Below are positions 14,927-24,762 of a stretch of 64,000 nucleotides of DNA, piece after piece; the stretch's first letter is position 1; the number at the start of each line of letters is the position of its first letter. The notes under the pieces were generated by a model. The model worked only from the letters and a program-made list of their open reading frames with translations, did not search any database and was not told the origin of the DNA. Source of the DNA: Brucella pecoris (lineage in GTDB: Bacteria; Pseudomonadota; Alphaproteobacteria; Rhizobiales; Rhizobiaceae). The translations under genes were made by a program, and so were the position numbers. Location of the stretch: NCBI RefSeq assembly GCF_006376675.1, contig NZ_VEWK01000002.1:558001-622000 (forward strand). The letters run 5' to 3'.

Positions 14927-17278
14927 ATGGCGAGCACCGACGCGTATGGCGCGCCGGCGGGGACGCATTGCGAATCCGGTCGGAAAAGAAGGAAGGGCAA
15001 GCTCTCGGGCCATGTCAGTCTTCTTGCAGGTCCGGCCTATGGCAAGTTCGTCTCAATCGAGCCTATCCTGCGCCGTCTCGTTCCGGCACTCATCATCATT
15101 TTTCTGATTATTCTCGGCGTTGCGCGCGTCTTCTCGATGCTGGCGTGGCGCGAAGATATCGAGCAGCAGCATAAGGCCTTTCTGTCGGCAGCGACTGCCA
15201 ATCTTGCGCAGATGATCGAACGTGTTGCCAACGGCACCGACGCCGGGGCGCAGATCGCCGCCAAGGACATTCAGGACACGATGGCGGAATTCCGCTCTCG
15301 CGGGCTGTCCTCGTCCGGCATGACACTTGCCGTGATCGATCCTCAGTCTTCAGTCGTAGCGATATCAGGTCCGATATCCGATCTATCCGGCAAGCCGGTC
15401 GATACGATCCTTGCAGAAGCGCAGCCACTATTCCTGTTTGCAGAACGCGCAGGCGTGCTGAAAGTCATGCTGCAAGGTGAACCGGCTTTCGGCGCCTTGT
15501 CGAAGCCGATGACTGTGCCCTATTCCGTTATCGCTATCGAACCGGAAAGCACGATCTTTGCGGAATGGCGCCGGGCGGTGTCACTCAACGTGACGCTGTT
15601 TGCGGGTACGACCGGCGTGATGTTCGCCATTCTCTATGCCTATTTCAGCCAGGCAGCGCGAGCCCGCGAGGCCGATGATCTTTCCGGCCAGATCCAGCGC
15701 CGTATCGATATGGCGTTGGGTCGTGGTCGCTGTGGCCTGTGGGATTGGGACATGGCACGCGGTCGCATCTACTGGTCGCGCTCCATGTATGAAATGCTCG
15801 GCTACGAAGCGCAGGATGCCGTGCTGCCGTTCGGCGATGTGGCCGCAATCATCAATACGGAAGATGGCGACCTCTATTCCATCGCCGAACAGGCCGCTTC
15901 AGGTGATATTTCGCATGTCGACCGCGTTTTCCGCATGCGTCATGCCGACGGTTCATGGGTCTGGATGCGTGTTCGCGCCGAAATCGCCGGCGAAGGCGAT
16001 CTGCATCTGGTCGGCATCGCCTTCGACGTCAGCGAACAGCACCGTTTCGCGCAGCAGACGGCGGAAGCCGACATGCGCATCCGCGAAGCGATCGAGAATA
16101 TTTCGGAAGCCTTCATCCTGTGGGACGCCAACAATCGACTCGTCATGGCGAATTCCAAATTCAGCGAATATGCAGGTCTTCCGGTCTGGACGCTGAAGCC
16201 CGGTGTACCGCGTAACGAAGTCGACGCCCATACGCGGCCCTTCACTTTCGAACGCCGCATGGCCAATGAACACAATCGCGCCGGTGGCCAGACTTTCGAG
16301 CGCCAGCTCAGCGACGGACGCTGGCTTCAGGTCAACGAACGTCGAACCCAGGACGGTGGTCTCGTTTCGATCGGCACTGACATTACCCAGCTCAAACTGC
16401 ATCAGGAACGCCTGGTCGACAGTGAACGCCGTCTGATGGCAACCATTCACGACCTGTCCATTGCACGCAAGGGTGAGCGGGATCGTGTGCGTGAGCTGTC
16501 CGAACTTGCGCGCAAGTACGGTCAGGAAAAGGAACGCGCTGAGGCCGCTAACCGCGCCAAGTCCGAATTCCTCGCCAATATGTCCCACGAGCTGCGCACG
16601 CCGCTCAATGCGATTATCGGTTTCTCGGAAATGATACAGGCAGGCACGTTCGGTCCGCTTGGCTCCGACCGCTACGAGGAATATATCAACGACATCCATA
16701 CCAGCGGTAACTTCCTGCTTAACGTCATCAACGACATTCTCGACATGTCGAAGATCGAGGCTGGACATTTCTCGCTGGACCGCGAGGAGATGGATCTCTG
16801 TCCGCTCATCAATGAAACGGTGCGCATGATCTCGCTGCAGGCGGATGAGAAGAATATCGCGGTCAATACACGTATCGAAGATGCGATGCAGCTTTATGCC
16901 GACCGGCGCGCGATCAAGCAGGTGCTGATTAACCTTCTCTCCAATGCGGTGAAGTTCACATCCTATGGTGGACAGATTACGGTACGTGCGCGCAAGACCG
17001 GCTCGGCCCTTTTCATGACGATTCAAGATACCGGTGTTGGCATTCCAAAATCGGCGATCAAGAAAATCGGCCAACCCTTCGAGCAAGTGGAAAACCAGTT
17101 CACCAAAACCCATACCGGCTCCGGCCTCGGACTTGCCATCACCCGTTCACTGGCTGAGCTTCATGGCGGCTGGCTTCGTATTCGGTCAACCGAAGGCGTC
17201 GGCACCGTGGTTTCAGTCTGCATCCCAGATCGCAAGCGCGGTCATGCTGGAAATAGTGCGGAAATTCACGCCGCCTAG
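14927..17278 (+). CDS. pleC: PAS-domain sensor histidine kinase, PleC
   Basis: A 783-residue membrane kinase/phosphatase. It has two transmembrane segments (about residues 52-72 and 222-243) enclosing a periplasmic region, two PAS domains (about 258-390 and 395-500), HisKA with the phospho-acceptor His554 in [17 protein letters not shown], and HATPase_c with [16 protein letters not shown] and GSGLGLAIT. In Caulobacter and Rhizobiales PleC controls the phosphorylation state of DivK/PleD and so CtrA activity. Adjacency to glnE and the downstream two-component pair and degP matches my recollection of the Sinorhizobium pleC locus. GAGGGA lies 8 bases upstream. The stop codon is provided by the adjoining repeat. 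It could be another PleC/DivJ paralogue. Confidence 0.8.
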   Translation: MASTDAYGAPAGTHCESGRKRRKGKLSGHVSLLAGPAYGKFVSIEPILRRLVPALIIIFLIILGVARVFSMLAWREDIEQQHKAFLSAATANLAQMIERVANGTDAGAQIAAKDIQDTMAEFRSRGLSSSGMTLAVIDPQSSVVAISGPISDLSGKPVDTILAEAQPLFLFAERAGVLKVMLQGEPAFGALSKPMTVPYSVIAIEPESTIFAEWRRAVSLNVTLFAGTTGVMFAILYAYFSQAARAREADDLSGQIQRRIDMALGRGRCGLWDWDMARGRIYWSRSMYEMLGYEAQDAVLPFGDVAAIINTEDGDLYSIAEQAASGDISHVDRVFRMRHADGSWVWMRVRAEIAGEGDLHLVGIAFDVSEQHRFAQQTAEADMRIREAIENISEAFILWDANNRLVMANSKFSEYAGLPVWTLKPGVPRNEVDAHTRPFTFERRMANEHNRAGGQTFERQLSDGRWLQVNERRTQDGGLVSIGTDITQLKLHQERLVDSERRLMATIHDLSIARKGERDRVRELSELARKYGQEKERAEAANRAKSEFLANMSHELRTPLNAIIGFSEMIQAGTFGPLGSDRYEEYINDIHTSGNFLLNVINDILDMSKIEAGHFSLDREEMDLCPLINETVRMISLQADEKNIAVNTRIEDAMQLYADRRAIKQVLINLLSNAVKFTSYGGQITVRARKTGSALFMTIQDTGVGIPKSAIKKIGQPFEQVENQFTKTHTGSGLGLAITRSLAELHGGWLRIRSTEGVGTVVSVCIPDRKRGHAGNSAEIHAA

Positions 17279-17380
17279 AGCGCGTTTCGATCTGATTGAA
17301 TCAGATTGGCGCTCTAAGTATTTGTTTTAACGCACACTTTTTCCGAAAACCGTTTCACACTTTTTCGGGATGTGCTCTAA
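17276..17380. repeat. RIME-like intergenic mosaic repeat, copy 1
   Basis: It starts TAGAGCGC at the pleC stop codon. It has a first palindrome (GATCTGATTGAATCAGATT), a TTTGTTTTAACGC spacer, then a second palindrome CCGAAAACCG...CTTTTTCGGGATGTGCTCTA. The same modules recur at 28537, 37700 and 55074. It matches the Rhizobium intergenic mosaic element type known from Rhizobiales. It lies between convergent pleC and glnE. Confidence 0.75.
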
Positions 17381-20323
17381 TCAGATATCCAGGAGCTTCT
17401 CGAAGCTCGCCCGCACTTCGACGGCGACTTCTGCCAGATGATGCTCCACGCGCTTGATATCTGGCATGTCCGCTGCACGGCACAACAAGTCGATCATGCC
17501 GGGAATGAATTCGTCGCGGCGGGCATCACCTCCAAGACACAAACGGATCGTCTGGCTCAAATTGGTATAAAGACGGTGTGCGCCGACAAGATTATCGGCG
17601 AGCGCCGGATCCGCAAAGGATGGGTCGAGGGCCGACAGAATTTCCTCGGTCTCCAAAGGTCGCGGCTTTCTGTCGATCTTGTTGGCCAGCACGGCAAATT
17701 GCGCAATGAATTCCAGATCGACAATGCCACCGGGCTTCAGCTTGAAATCCCAGTCATCGGCGGGTGGCTTTTCCTGATAGATGAGCTCGCGCATCTCACG
17801 CACATCCTTGGCGATCTTCTTCAAATCACGGGGCGAGACAAGAACCTCGTCGATCACGCTTCTGATGTGATCCATAAAGGCTTCGTCGCCATGGATCGGG
17901 CGCGCGCGGGTCAGGGCCATATGCTCCCAGGTCCAGGCTTCGCTGCGCTGATATTTGCCAAAGGATTCGATATGGGTCGCGACCGGTCCCTTGTTGCCGG
18001 AGGGACGCAACCGCATATCGACTTCATAGAGCACACCTTCCGCCGTCGGCGCAGAGAGTGCTGCAATAAGCCGCTGCGTCAGGCGGATATAATATTGCGA
18101 GGGAGCCAGCGGCTTTTCACCGTCGGATTCGTCCGTCTCCTTGTCGTGATCGTAAAGCAGGATCAGATCGACATCGGAGCCAGCGGTGAGTTCGTGGCTG
18201 CCAAGCTTGCCCATGGCAAGAAGAGCAACCTTGGCGCCCTTCACCTTGCCGTGGCGCCGTTCCAACTCCGCTTCCACGACCTCGAAGGCCTTGCCAATCA
18301 TCAGTTCGGCGAGATCGGAGAAAGCGCGACCAGCGCGCACACCGTCAATGGCGCTCGTCAACAGGCGAATACCGATCAGGAAGCGATGCTCGGCAGCGAA
18401 TATGCGCAGCCGGTCCAGCACTTCCTCATAATCGGTCGCGGGTCCAAGGAACACGCGAAGACGCTCTTCCAGATAGGCACGCGTCGGCATTTCGGAGAAA
18501 ATCGCAGGATCCAGCAAACCATCGAAAACATGAGGGTTTCGCGTGATGATTTCGGCAAGCCTGGGTGCTGCGCTCATAATCATCACGAGGAGATTCAGGA
18601 GGCGGACGTTGGATTGCAGCAGGCTGAAAAGCTGGATGCCTGCAGGCAACCCTTTCAGAAAACCATCAAAGCGCAAGAGCGCTTCATCCGCACGCTTGGT
18701 CTCGGCAAAGGCCTTGAGCAGAGCTGGCGTAAGCTCGGTCAGGCGTTCACGGGCTTCCGCAGACTGTGTGGCGCGATAGCGCCCGAAGTGCCAGGTGCGG
18801 ATCACCCGACATATATCGCTCGGACGCTCATAGCCCATGGCAGCGAGCGTCTCCAGCGTGCCCGGATCATCCACATCGCCGGTAAAGACCAGATTTCCGG
18901 ATGAACTTCCAAGTTCGGGAGCCTGCTCGAACAATGCCGCATAATGCTTTTCCACGACCTTGAGCGCGTCGAGAAAAACATCGGAGAAGGCCGCCGGATC
19001 TGCATAACCCATCATATGGGCGACACGCGCAAAGCCTTCATCATCTTCAGGCAGGATATGTGTCTGCTCGTCGGCAATCATCTGGATGCGGTGTTCGACG
19101 TCGCGAAGGAAATAATATTCCTTCGCCAAAGCATCGCGTGCCTTGTCGGTGATCCAGCCCCGCTCTGCCAGTCGTGCAAGCATCGGCACCGTCTGGTTAC
19201 CGCGCAATTCTGGAAAGCGCCCACCCGCAATGAGCTGCTGTGTCTGAACGAAGAATTCGATTTCGCGGATACCGCCTCGCCCGAGTTTCACATTGTGCCC
19301 ACGCACAGCAATATCGCCATGGCCTTTGTGGGCGTGAATCTGACGCTTGATCGAGTGCACGTCGGCAATGGCCGCATAGTCGAGATATTTGCGCCAGACA
19401 TAGGGGGAGAGTTCCGCCAGAACCTGCTTTCCGGACTCGCGATCCCCGGCGACCGGCCGCGCCTTAATCATGGCCGCGCGCTCCCAATTCTGGCCGCGCC
19501 CTTCGTAATAATGGAGTGCCGCACCAACAGGAATGGCCAGCGGCGTGGAACCGGGGTCCGGTCGAAGGCGAATATCGACGCGGAAGACATAGCCGTCGCC
19601 GGTGCGGTCCTGCAGAATGCGAACAAGGCGACGTGTCAGCCGCGAAAAGGTTTCGACGCATTCATACGGATCGCCAATGGCCGGTCTGGTTTCATCAATG
19701 AAGACAATGAGATCAATATCGGACGAATAGTTGAGTTCACGTGCGCCGAACTTGCCCATGCCGAGAACAATCCAGCCGCTGTGCATGTCAGGATGGTTTC
19801 GGTCCGGAAGTTTGATCTTGCCGGCACTGTCGGCATCGAGCAGCAGAAACCGAACGGCAGTGCCCGTGCATACCTCGGCCAGATCGGTGAGCCAGCCGGT
19901 GGTTGCTTCTGTATCGAAAATGCCCGCCAGGTCACAAAGTGCAATGAGGACATGTGCCTCGCGCTTCAGAATGCGCAGGGTGGTCATGAGGGAGGCTTCC
20001 GTCACGTCTGCACTTGCAGCACTGGCCGATATTTCCGACAAAATATCCTGAAGCGCCGCCTCTGGCGTTTTCGATTCAATGCGATCAAGAATACGCGGAT
20101 GGCGGGTCAGTGCTTCGCGAATGAATGGCGAAAGATCGAGAACAGCGGAGAGAAAACGCGCGGCTTCCGCCTTTTGCAACAAAGCGACAACGCCCGGAAG
20201 CTCGTCTTCTCTAGCGCGTGCAACAAGATCGGCGAGGAAGGATTCCGCCTTTGAAGGATCGAGCGGCTTCAAAGCACGAATCTCTCTCTCGAAGAATAGT
20301 GCTTTTGCGTTTTCTGCCGCCAT
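17381..20323 (-). CDS. glnE: bifunctional glutamine synthetase adenylyltransferase / adenylyl-removing enzyme
   Basis: A 980-residue cytosolic nitrogen regulator that adds and removes AMP on glutamine synthetase. Two nucleotidyltransferase domains are visible: the N-terminal one with NYSSDIDLIVFIDE and the C-terminal one with GSDVDLILLYDHD, each with the G/S-S-D-x-D metal motif, separated by a helical linker. RRHGKVKGAKVALLAMGKLGS precedes the second active site. The length is normal. GAGGGGATC precedes the ATG. It is followed after 22 bp by the histidine kinase stop in the same orientation. Confidence 0.95.
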   Translation of the reverse strand: MAAENAKALFFEREIRALKPLDPSKAESFLADLVARAREDELPGVVALLQKAEAARFLSAVLDLSPFIREALTRHPRILDRIESKTPEAALQDILSEISASAASADVTEASLMTTLRILKREAHVLIALCDLAGIFDTEATTGWLTDLAEVCTGTAVRFLLLDADSAGKIKLPDRNHPDMHSGWIVLGMGKFGARELNYSSDIDLIVFIDETRPAIGDPYECVETFSRLTRRLVRILQDRTGDGYVFRVDIRLRPDPGSTPLAIPVGAALHYYEGRGQNWERAAMIKARPVAGDRESGKQVLAELSPYVWRKYLDYAAIADVHSIKRQIHAHKGHGDIAVRGHNVKLGRGGIREIEFFVQTQQLIAGGRFPELRGNQTVPMLARLAERGWITDKARDALAKEYYFLRDVEHRIQMIADEQTHILPEDDEGFARVAHMMGYADPAAFSDVFLDALKVVEKHYAALFEQAPELGSSSGNLVFTGDVDDPGTLETLAAMGYERPSDICRVIRTWHFGRYRATQSAEARERLTELTPALLKAFAETKRADEALLRFDGFLKGLPAGIQLFSLLQSNVRLLNLLVMIMSAAPRLAEIITRNPHVFDGLLDPAIFSEMPTRAYLEERLRVFLGPATDYEEVLDRLRIFAAEHRFLIGIRLLTSAIDGVRAGRAFSDLAELMIGKAFEVVEAELERRHGKVKGAKVALLAMGKLGSHELTAGSDVDLILLYDHDKETDESDGEKPLAPSQYYIRLTQRLIAALSAPTAEGVLYEVDMRLRPSGNKGPVATHIESFGKYQRSEAWTWEHMALTRARPIHGDEAFMDHIRSVIDEVLVSPRDLKKIAKDVREMRELIYQEKPPADDWDFKLKPGGIVDLEFIAQFAVLANKIDRKPRPLETEEILSALDPSFADPALADNLVGAHRLYTNLSQTIRLCLGGDARRDEFIPGMIDLLCRAADMPDIKRVEHHLAEVAVEVRASFEKLLDI

Positions 20324-20345
20324 GATCCCCTCTTATGTCACGCCA

Positions 20346-21764
20346 TTATTCGACCTTGTCCGATGGCAACGGGAACTCCAGCACAGCGCGCAGGCCCGGA
20401 TCGTTGCCTTCAAGACGAAGTGCGCCACCGTGCAATTTCATTACAGCCTTGGCAAGACTTAAACCGAGTCCCGAACCGGGCTGCGTTCGGCTTTCCTCAA
20501 GACGGACAAAACGTTCTGTCGCCTGTTCGCGCTTTTCTTCAGGAATACCGGGACCGTTATCGGCAACGATAATACGGACCCAGTTCTGGTCTCGCTCCAT
20601 CGACAGACTGACGGTCGCCGTCCGCTCTTCGCCACCCGCATATTTGCCCGCATACTTAACTGCATTGTCGACGAGATTGGAAATCGTCTGCCCGACCAGT
20701 TCGCGATTGATGTGAAGGGTCACCTCGTCGAGATCGCCAAGTGTCAGGCTCACGCCCGCATCTTCAGCGACGGGTTCATACATTTCAGCCACATCCCGGA
20801 GGATCGGCGCCACCGGCATGTTTTCCAGATTCTCGGATGAATAGCCTGCCTCAAGGCGTGAGATCATGAGGATGGCGTTGAACGTCCGGATCAATTGATC
20901 CGACTCGCTGATAATGTCTTCCATCGCCGCACGGTATTCGGGCCCGGCCTTCTTACCGGAAAGAGCCTCTTCCGCACGGTTGCGCAGGCGCGTCAGCGGT
21001 GTTTTGAGATCATGCGCGATATTATCGGAAACCTGTTTCAGCCCCTCGTTCAGTTCCAGAATTTTACCCAACATGACATTGAGATTGCCCGACAAGCGGT
21101 CGAATTCATCGCCGGAACCGTTGACCGGAAGCCTGCCGGTCAGATCGCCGTCCATGATGCGCTGCGATGCCCGCGAAACTTCATCGATACGCTTCAAGGC
21201 GCGCCGACCGACAAAGAGCCAGATCAAGAGTGCTCCAACGCCCATGATACCGAGGGCCAGCATCAGCGACCGGCGAACGACGTCCCGGAATTGTTCCGGT
21301 TCACCCAGATCGCGGCCGACCAGAAGCCGCATACCGTTTGGCAATGCGATCACAACCGCAATGGCGCGATGCTCCGTCTCGGTGCCCTGCTCGCCATAGC
21401 GCCTGTATTTGAAACCGCGCTCGATGACACCGTCGGTGTCCAGAACACCAGGCTCGACGCTTTCCACATTGCCCGCAAGGATGCGACCGGTCGGATCGGC
21501 CACCAGATAGAGATAGGCGCCAGGCTGGCGTGAACGATAGTCGATTGTGCGCACGAGCTGCGGAATACCGCCTCGTGCATAGCTTTTGCCGATGCTGCCG
21601 ATTTCTTCGCCCAGAGACTGCTGGGTCTGCGCAGCCAGCATGGAGGCCGACAGATTGGTCATGTAGAAGACCAGCGCTACGGCGCCGACGATGAACAGCA
21701 GCAGGTAAAGCGTTGATAGTCGAACGGCGGTGGTGCGCATGAGCGCTGAAAAGCGGCTCATCAA
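20346..21764 (-). CDS. sensor histidine kinase
   Basis: A 472-residue membrane kinase with two transmembrane segments (about 15-38 and 165-190) bounding a periplasmic sensor, a HAMP domain (RRALKRIDEVSRASQRIMDGDLTGRLP), HisKA with NIAHDLKTPLTRLRNRAEEAL and HATPase with NLVDNAVKYAG, ADNGPGIP and GSGLGLSLAKA. Its start overlaps the response regulator stop by four bases, so the two form a cognate pair. The periplasmic signal is unknown; the degP gene upstream in the same orientation suggests an envelope role, by inference only. Confidence 0.88.
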   Translation of the reverse strand: MMSRFSALMRTTAVRLSTLYLLLFIVGAVALVFYMTNLSASMLAAQTQQSLGEEIGSIGKSYARGGIPQLVRTIDYRSRQPGAYLYLVADPTGRILAGNVESVEPGVLDTDGVIERGFKYRRYGEQGTETEHRAIAVVIALPNGMRLLVGRDLGEPEQFRDVVRRSLMLALGIMGVGALLIWLFVGRRALKRIDEVSRASQRIMDGDLTGRLPVNGSGDEFDRLSGNLNVMLGKILELNEGLKQVSDNIAHDLKTPLTRLRNRAEEALSGKKAGPEYRAAMEDIISESDQLIRTFNAILMISRLEAGYSSENLENMPVAPILRDVAEMYEPVAEDAGVSLTLGDLDEVTLHINRELVGQTISNLVDNAVKYAGKYAGGEERTATVSLSMERDQNWVRIIVADNGPGIPEEKREQATERFVRLEESRTQPGSGLGLSLAKAVMKLHGGALRLEGNDPGLRAVLEFPLPSDKVE

Positions 21765-22468
21765 TCCACCTTGGCGGCTGCGGATTGTTTTGCTCGTCCG
21801 GCCTTCAGCATGTAACCAGCGCCACGCACCGTATGAAGCAGCGGAACGTCAAAGCCCTTCTCGATCTTCGAACGCAGACGCGAAATATGCACGTCGATGA
21901 CATTAGTCTGCGGATCGAAGTGATAATCCCAGACGTTTTCGAGCAGCATGGTGCGCGTGACGACCTGTCCGGCATGACGCATCAGATATTCGAGAAGACG
22001 AAATTCGCGGGGCTGGAGCGTGATGTCCACATCCTGGCGGCGCGCCGTATGCGCAAGCCGGTCAAGCTCCAGATCACCGACGCGGTAGATCGTATCCGCC
22101 TCACGTGGGCTGGAACGACGCTGCAGGACTTCGACACGAGCCAGCAGCTCGGAGAATGCATAGGGCTTGGTCAGGTAGTCGTCACCACCAGCGCGCAAGC
22201 CGGTAACGCGGTCATCCACTTCGCCGAGCGCGGAAAGGATCAGGACCGGGGTCTCCATACCCTTGGCGCGTAAACCGGCCACGACAGACAAGCCATCGCG
22301 CTTCGGCAGCATGCGGTCGACTACAAGGACATCGTAGCTTCCATTTTCGGCCAGCGTATAGCCGGTCTCACCGTCACCGGCGATATCAGCGGAATGTCCG
22401 GCCTCGGTGAAGGCCTTCTCCAGATAGCGGGCCGCTTCGCGGTCATCTTCAATAACGAGAATCTTCAT
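21761..22468 (-). CDS. OmpR/PhoB-type response regulator
   Basis: A 235-residue DNA-binding regulator. The receiver domain has the acidic pair D8-D9, phospho-acceptor Asp51 in VVDRMLPKRDG and the conserved lysine in DYLTKPYAFSELLARV. The winged-helix effector domain has LQPREFRLLEYLMRHAGQVVTRTMLLENVWDYHFDPQTNVIDVHISRLRSKIE and ends TVRGAGYML. The sequence resembles the CusR/PcoR branch. It precedes its kinase with an ATGA overlap. A strong hairpin separates it from degP. Confidence 0.9.
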   Translation of the reverse strand: MKILVIEDDREAARYLEKAFTEAGHSADIAGDGETGYTLAENGSYDVLVVDRMLPKRDGLSVVAGLRAKGMETPVLILSALGEVDDRVTGLRAGGDDYLTKPYAFSELLARVEVLQRRSSPREADTIYRVGDLELDRLAHTARRQDVDITLQPREFRLLEYLMRHAGQVVTRTMLLENVWDYHFDPQTNVIDVHISRLRSKIEKGFDVPLLHTVRGAGYMLKAGRAKQSAAAKVD

Positions 22469-22499
22469 GGCGCTACTATAATACCGTTTGATGATAAGG

Positions 22500-22529
22500 C
22501 GATGCCAGGCGGAGAGCCGCCTGGCATCG
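22500..22529. terminator. 13-bp perfect hairpin between degP and the response regulator
   Basis: CGATGCCAGGCGG pairs perfectly with CCGCCTGGCATCG around a four-base loop. In the minus direction it is followed by CCTTATC and not by a T-run, so it may stabilise degP mRNA 3' ends or act as a partial, rho-assisted terminator. Confidence 0.6.
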
Positions 22530-22561
22530 AATTGCTCAGAGTCTTCACGGACTGCCGGTCA

Positions 22562-24121
22562 TCATCCCTGATCGATCGGCAGGGCCACGAAGCGGCTCTG
22601 ATCGTTGCTTTGCAATTGCAGCAGCACTGCCTTGCGACCCGACTTGGCGGCTTCGCTGATGGCGTTGTTGATATCCTTTGCGCTCTTCACCGTCTGGTTG
22701 TTAACGCTCATGATGATATCGCCGGAACGAACACCGCGGTCGGAAGCATCGCTGTCAGGATCGACATCGGTGACCACCACGCCGTTACCATCTTCGGATG
22801 GCGTCACGGTCAGGCCATAGGAGTCGAGTGTCTCGCTCTGGCTGCCGCTGCCATTGTCGCCCGAAGGGCTGGCCGCCTTGCCAAGATCGCCAGGCATCGC
22901 CTCGATGGTGATGTTGATTTCCTCGGCCTTGTTCTTGCGCCAGACGGTCACTGCCGTCTTTTCGCCCGGAATGATGCCAGCAACCTTGCGGGCAAGATCG
23001 CGCGGATCCTGCACGGTTTCACCGTTGACAGCCGTAATCACATCACCGGCCTGGATACCGGCCTTGGCAGCCGGACCATCCTTCTGCGGCGAGGCGACGA
23101 GTGCGCCCTTTTCCTCGGCAAGACCAAGCGACGATGCAATATCCTTCGTCACCGGCTGAATCTGGACACCGATCCAACCACGTTCCACAGAGCCCTTCTT
23201 GATGAGCTGCTCAACGACCTGCTTCGCGGTCGATGCCGGAATTGCGAAGGCAATACCGACGCTGCCGCCGGAAGGCGAGAAGATGGCGGTGTTGATACCG
23301 ATGACCTGACCGGACAGGTTGAAGGCCGGACCACCGGAATTGCCCTTGTTCACAGCCGCGTCGATCTGGATGAAGTCATCGTAAGGACCGGCACCGATAT
23401 CGCGGCCACGAGCCGAAACGATACCGGATGTCACTGTACCGCCGAGGCCGAACGGATTGCCGACAGCCACGACCCAATCGCCGACGCGAATCTTATTGTC
23501 ATCGCCAAACGAGACGTAGGTAAACTTCTTCTTCGGATCATTGACCTTCAGCACAGCCAGATCGGTGCGCGGATCGGTGCCGATCAGCTTGGCGTCAAGC
23601 TCGGTCCCGTCGTCCATCACAACGCTGTAGGCATCGCCATCGGAAACGACGTGGTTGTTGGTCACGACATAACCATCCTCGGAGATGAAGAAACCGGAGC
23701 CTTGGGCGACAGGCCGTTCATGTCCAGGACGCGGACCACGCTTGCCGGGGCCACGGCGATCAGGACGGGCGTCAGGGCGTGCATCACCACGCGGGTCCAT
23801 TCCGAAATCGCGGAAGAAGCGCTTCAGCGGATGATCGTCCGGAAGCTGGTCGAAGCCGGGAGGGCCCGAGAACTGGCCGCCGCGGTCAGCGGTTTCCTGC
23901 ACGTCTTTCTTCACGCGGACGCTGACGACAGCCGGACGAACTTTCTCAACCAGATCGGCAAAACCGACGGCTTGCAACGGCGGAGTGACTTGCACGGCGT
24001 CGGCACGCGCGTCATTGAGCGCGCCGAGCGGGCCGGTAGCGACAAAACCACCGGCGAGAGCAGCCGACAGTGCAATCGCGGCAACGCCCTTGCGATAGTT
24101 GGAAATCCTGGCTCTGGACAT
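22562..24121 (-). CDS. degP: periplasmic Do-family serine protease
   Basis: A 519-residue HtrA/DegP protease-chaperone. The N-terminal hydrophobic segment acts as export signal. The trypsin-like domain carries the catalytic triad His (VVTNNHVVSDGD), Asp (DPRTDLAVLKV) and Ser (NKGNSGGPAFN). Two PDZ domains follow (GWIGVQIQPVTKD... and TVTPSEDGNGVVVTDVDPDSDASDRGV). An Arg/Pro/Gly-rich insert (GDARPDARPDRRGPGKRGPR) lies in the LA-loop region before the protease core. It degrades misfolded envelope proteins. It resembles degP1 of Rhizobiales beside the cyc/ccm operon. Confidence 0.94.
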   Translation of the reverse strand: MSRARISNYRKGVAAIALSAALAGGFVATGPLGALNDARADAVQVTPPLQAVGFADLVEKVRPAVVSVRVKKDVQETADRGGQFSGPPGFDQLPDDHPLKRFFRDFGMDPRGDARPDARPDRRGPGKRGPRPGHERPVAQGSGFFISEDGYVVTNNHVVSDGDAYSVVMDDGTELDAKLIGTDPRTDLAVLKVNDPKKKFTYVSFGDDNKIRVGDWVVAVGNPFGLGGTVTSGIVSARGRDIGAGPYDDFIQIDAAVNKGNSGGPAFNLSGQVIGINTAIFSPSGGSVGIAFAIPASTAKQVVEQLIKKGSVERGWIGVQIQPVTKDIASSLGLAEEKGALVASPQKDGPAAKAGIQAGDVITAVNGETVQDPRDLARKVAGIIPGEKTAVTVWRKNKAEEINITIEAMPGDLGKAASPSGDNGSGSQSETLDSYGLTVTPSEDGNGVVVTDVDPDSDASDRGVRSGDIIMSVNNQTVKSAKDINNAISEAAKSGRKAVLLQLQSNDQSRFVALPIDQG

Positions 24122-24285
24122 TTATTTCTCCTTACGAGCAGTAATCCGGCCGCGCTCCGATCTTTCGGAAACGCAACCTGTGAAACCTTTATAGAGCGTA
24201 AGATAGCTGGGGCTACCTTACCGCGGCGTTTCCACAACATGAAAGTTTCGTAAGGTTGCGAATAACAATCGCAGATGACGGAAGG

Positions 24286-24762
24286 TTATTTGCCGTCCAG
24301 CAGACGCGAGAGTTCCGTCTGTTCGCTCTCCGTAAGCGGCTTAGGTGCTTCGCCTGCCTGCTTGCGTCCGCGAAAAGCAAAGACCAGCGCTGTGGCACCG
24401 ATCAGAAGCACAACAACGGGGAAGCTCCACAGAAGAACAGTGCGCGCATTGAGACGCGGTTTCAAAAGCACGAATTCGCCGTAGCGGTCGACGATGAAGT
24501 CCATCACCTGTGCGTCGGTATCGCCTTCTTTCAGCCGGTCGCGAACGAGAATGCGAAGATCACGGGCAAGTTCAGCATTGGAATCGTCGATGGATTCGTT
24601 CTGGCAGACCATGCAGCGCAGTTCGCCCGAAATTGTGCGGGCGCGCTTTTCAAGCGCTGGATCCGGCAGGACTTCATCCGGATTGACCGCAAGCGCCGCC
24701 GTCCCTTGAAGAGCCAGAGCGGCGCCGAGCAGAAGTGCCGCAAATGCCGACCGCTTTCTCAT
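24286..24762 (-). CDS. ccmH: cytochrome c-type biogenesis protein CcmH
   Basis: A 158-residue membrane-anchored thiol protein of cytochrome c maturation. It has a signal peptide, then the redox motif [11 protein letters not shown], which reduces the apocytochrome CXXCH disulfide, and one C-terminal transmembrane helix ([26 protein letters not shown]). The start overlaps the ccmF stop by four bases. Also called CycL in rhizobia. Confidence 0.94.
   Translation of the reverse strand: MRKRSAFAALLLGAALALQGTAALAVNPDEVLPDPALEKRARTISGELRCMVCQNESIDDSNAELARDLRILVRDRLKEGDTDAQVMDFIVDRYGEFVLLKPRLNARTVLLWSFPVVVLLIGATALVFAFRGRKQAGEAPKPLTESEQTELSRLLDGK

Noticed and set aside
17438..18904. 488-residue plus-strand frame opposite glnE
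   Set aside because: It is the antisense shadow of glnE; no start signal or domain is seen.
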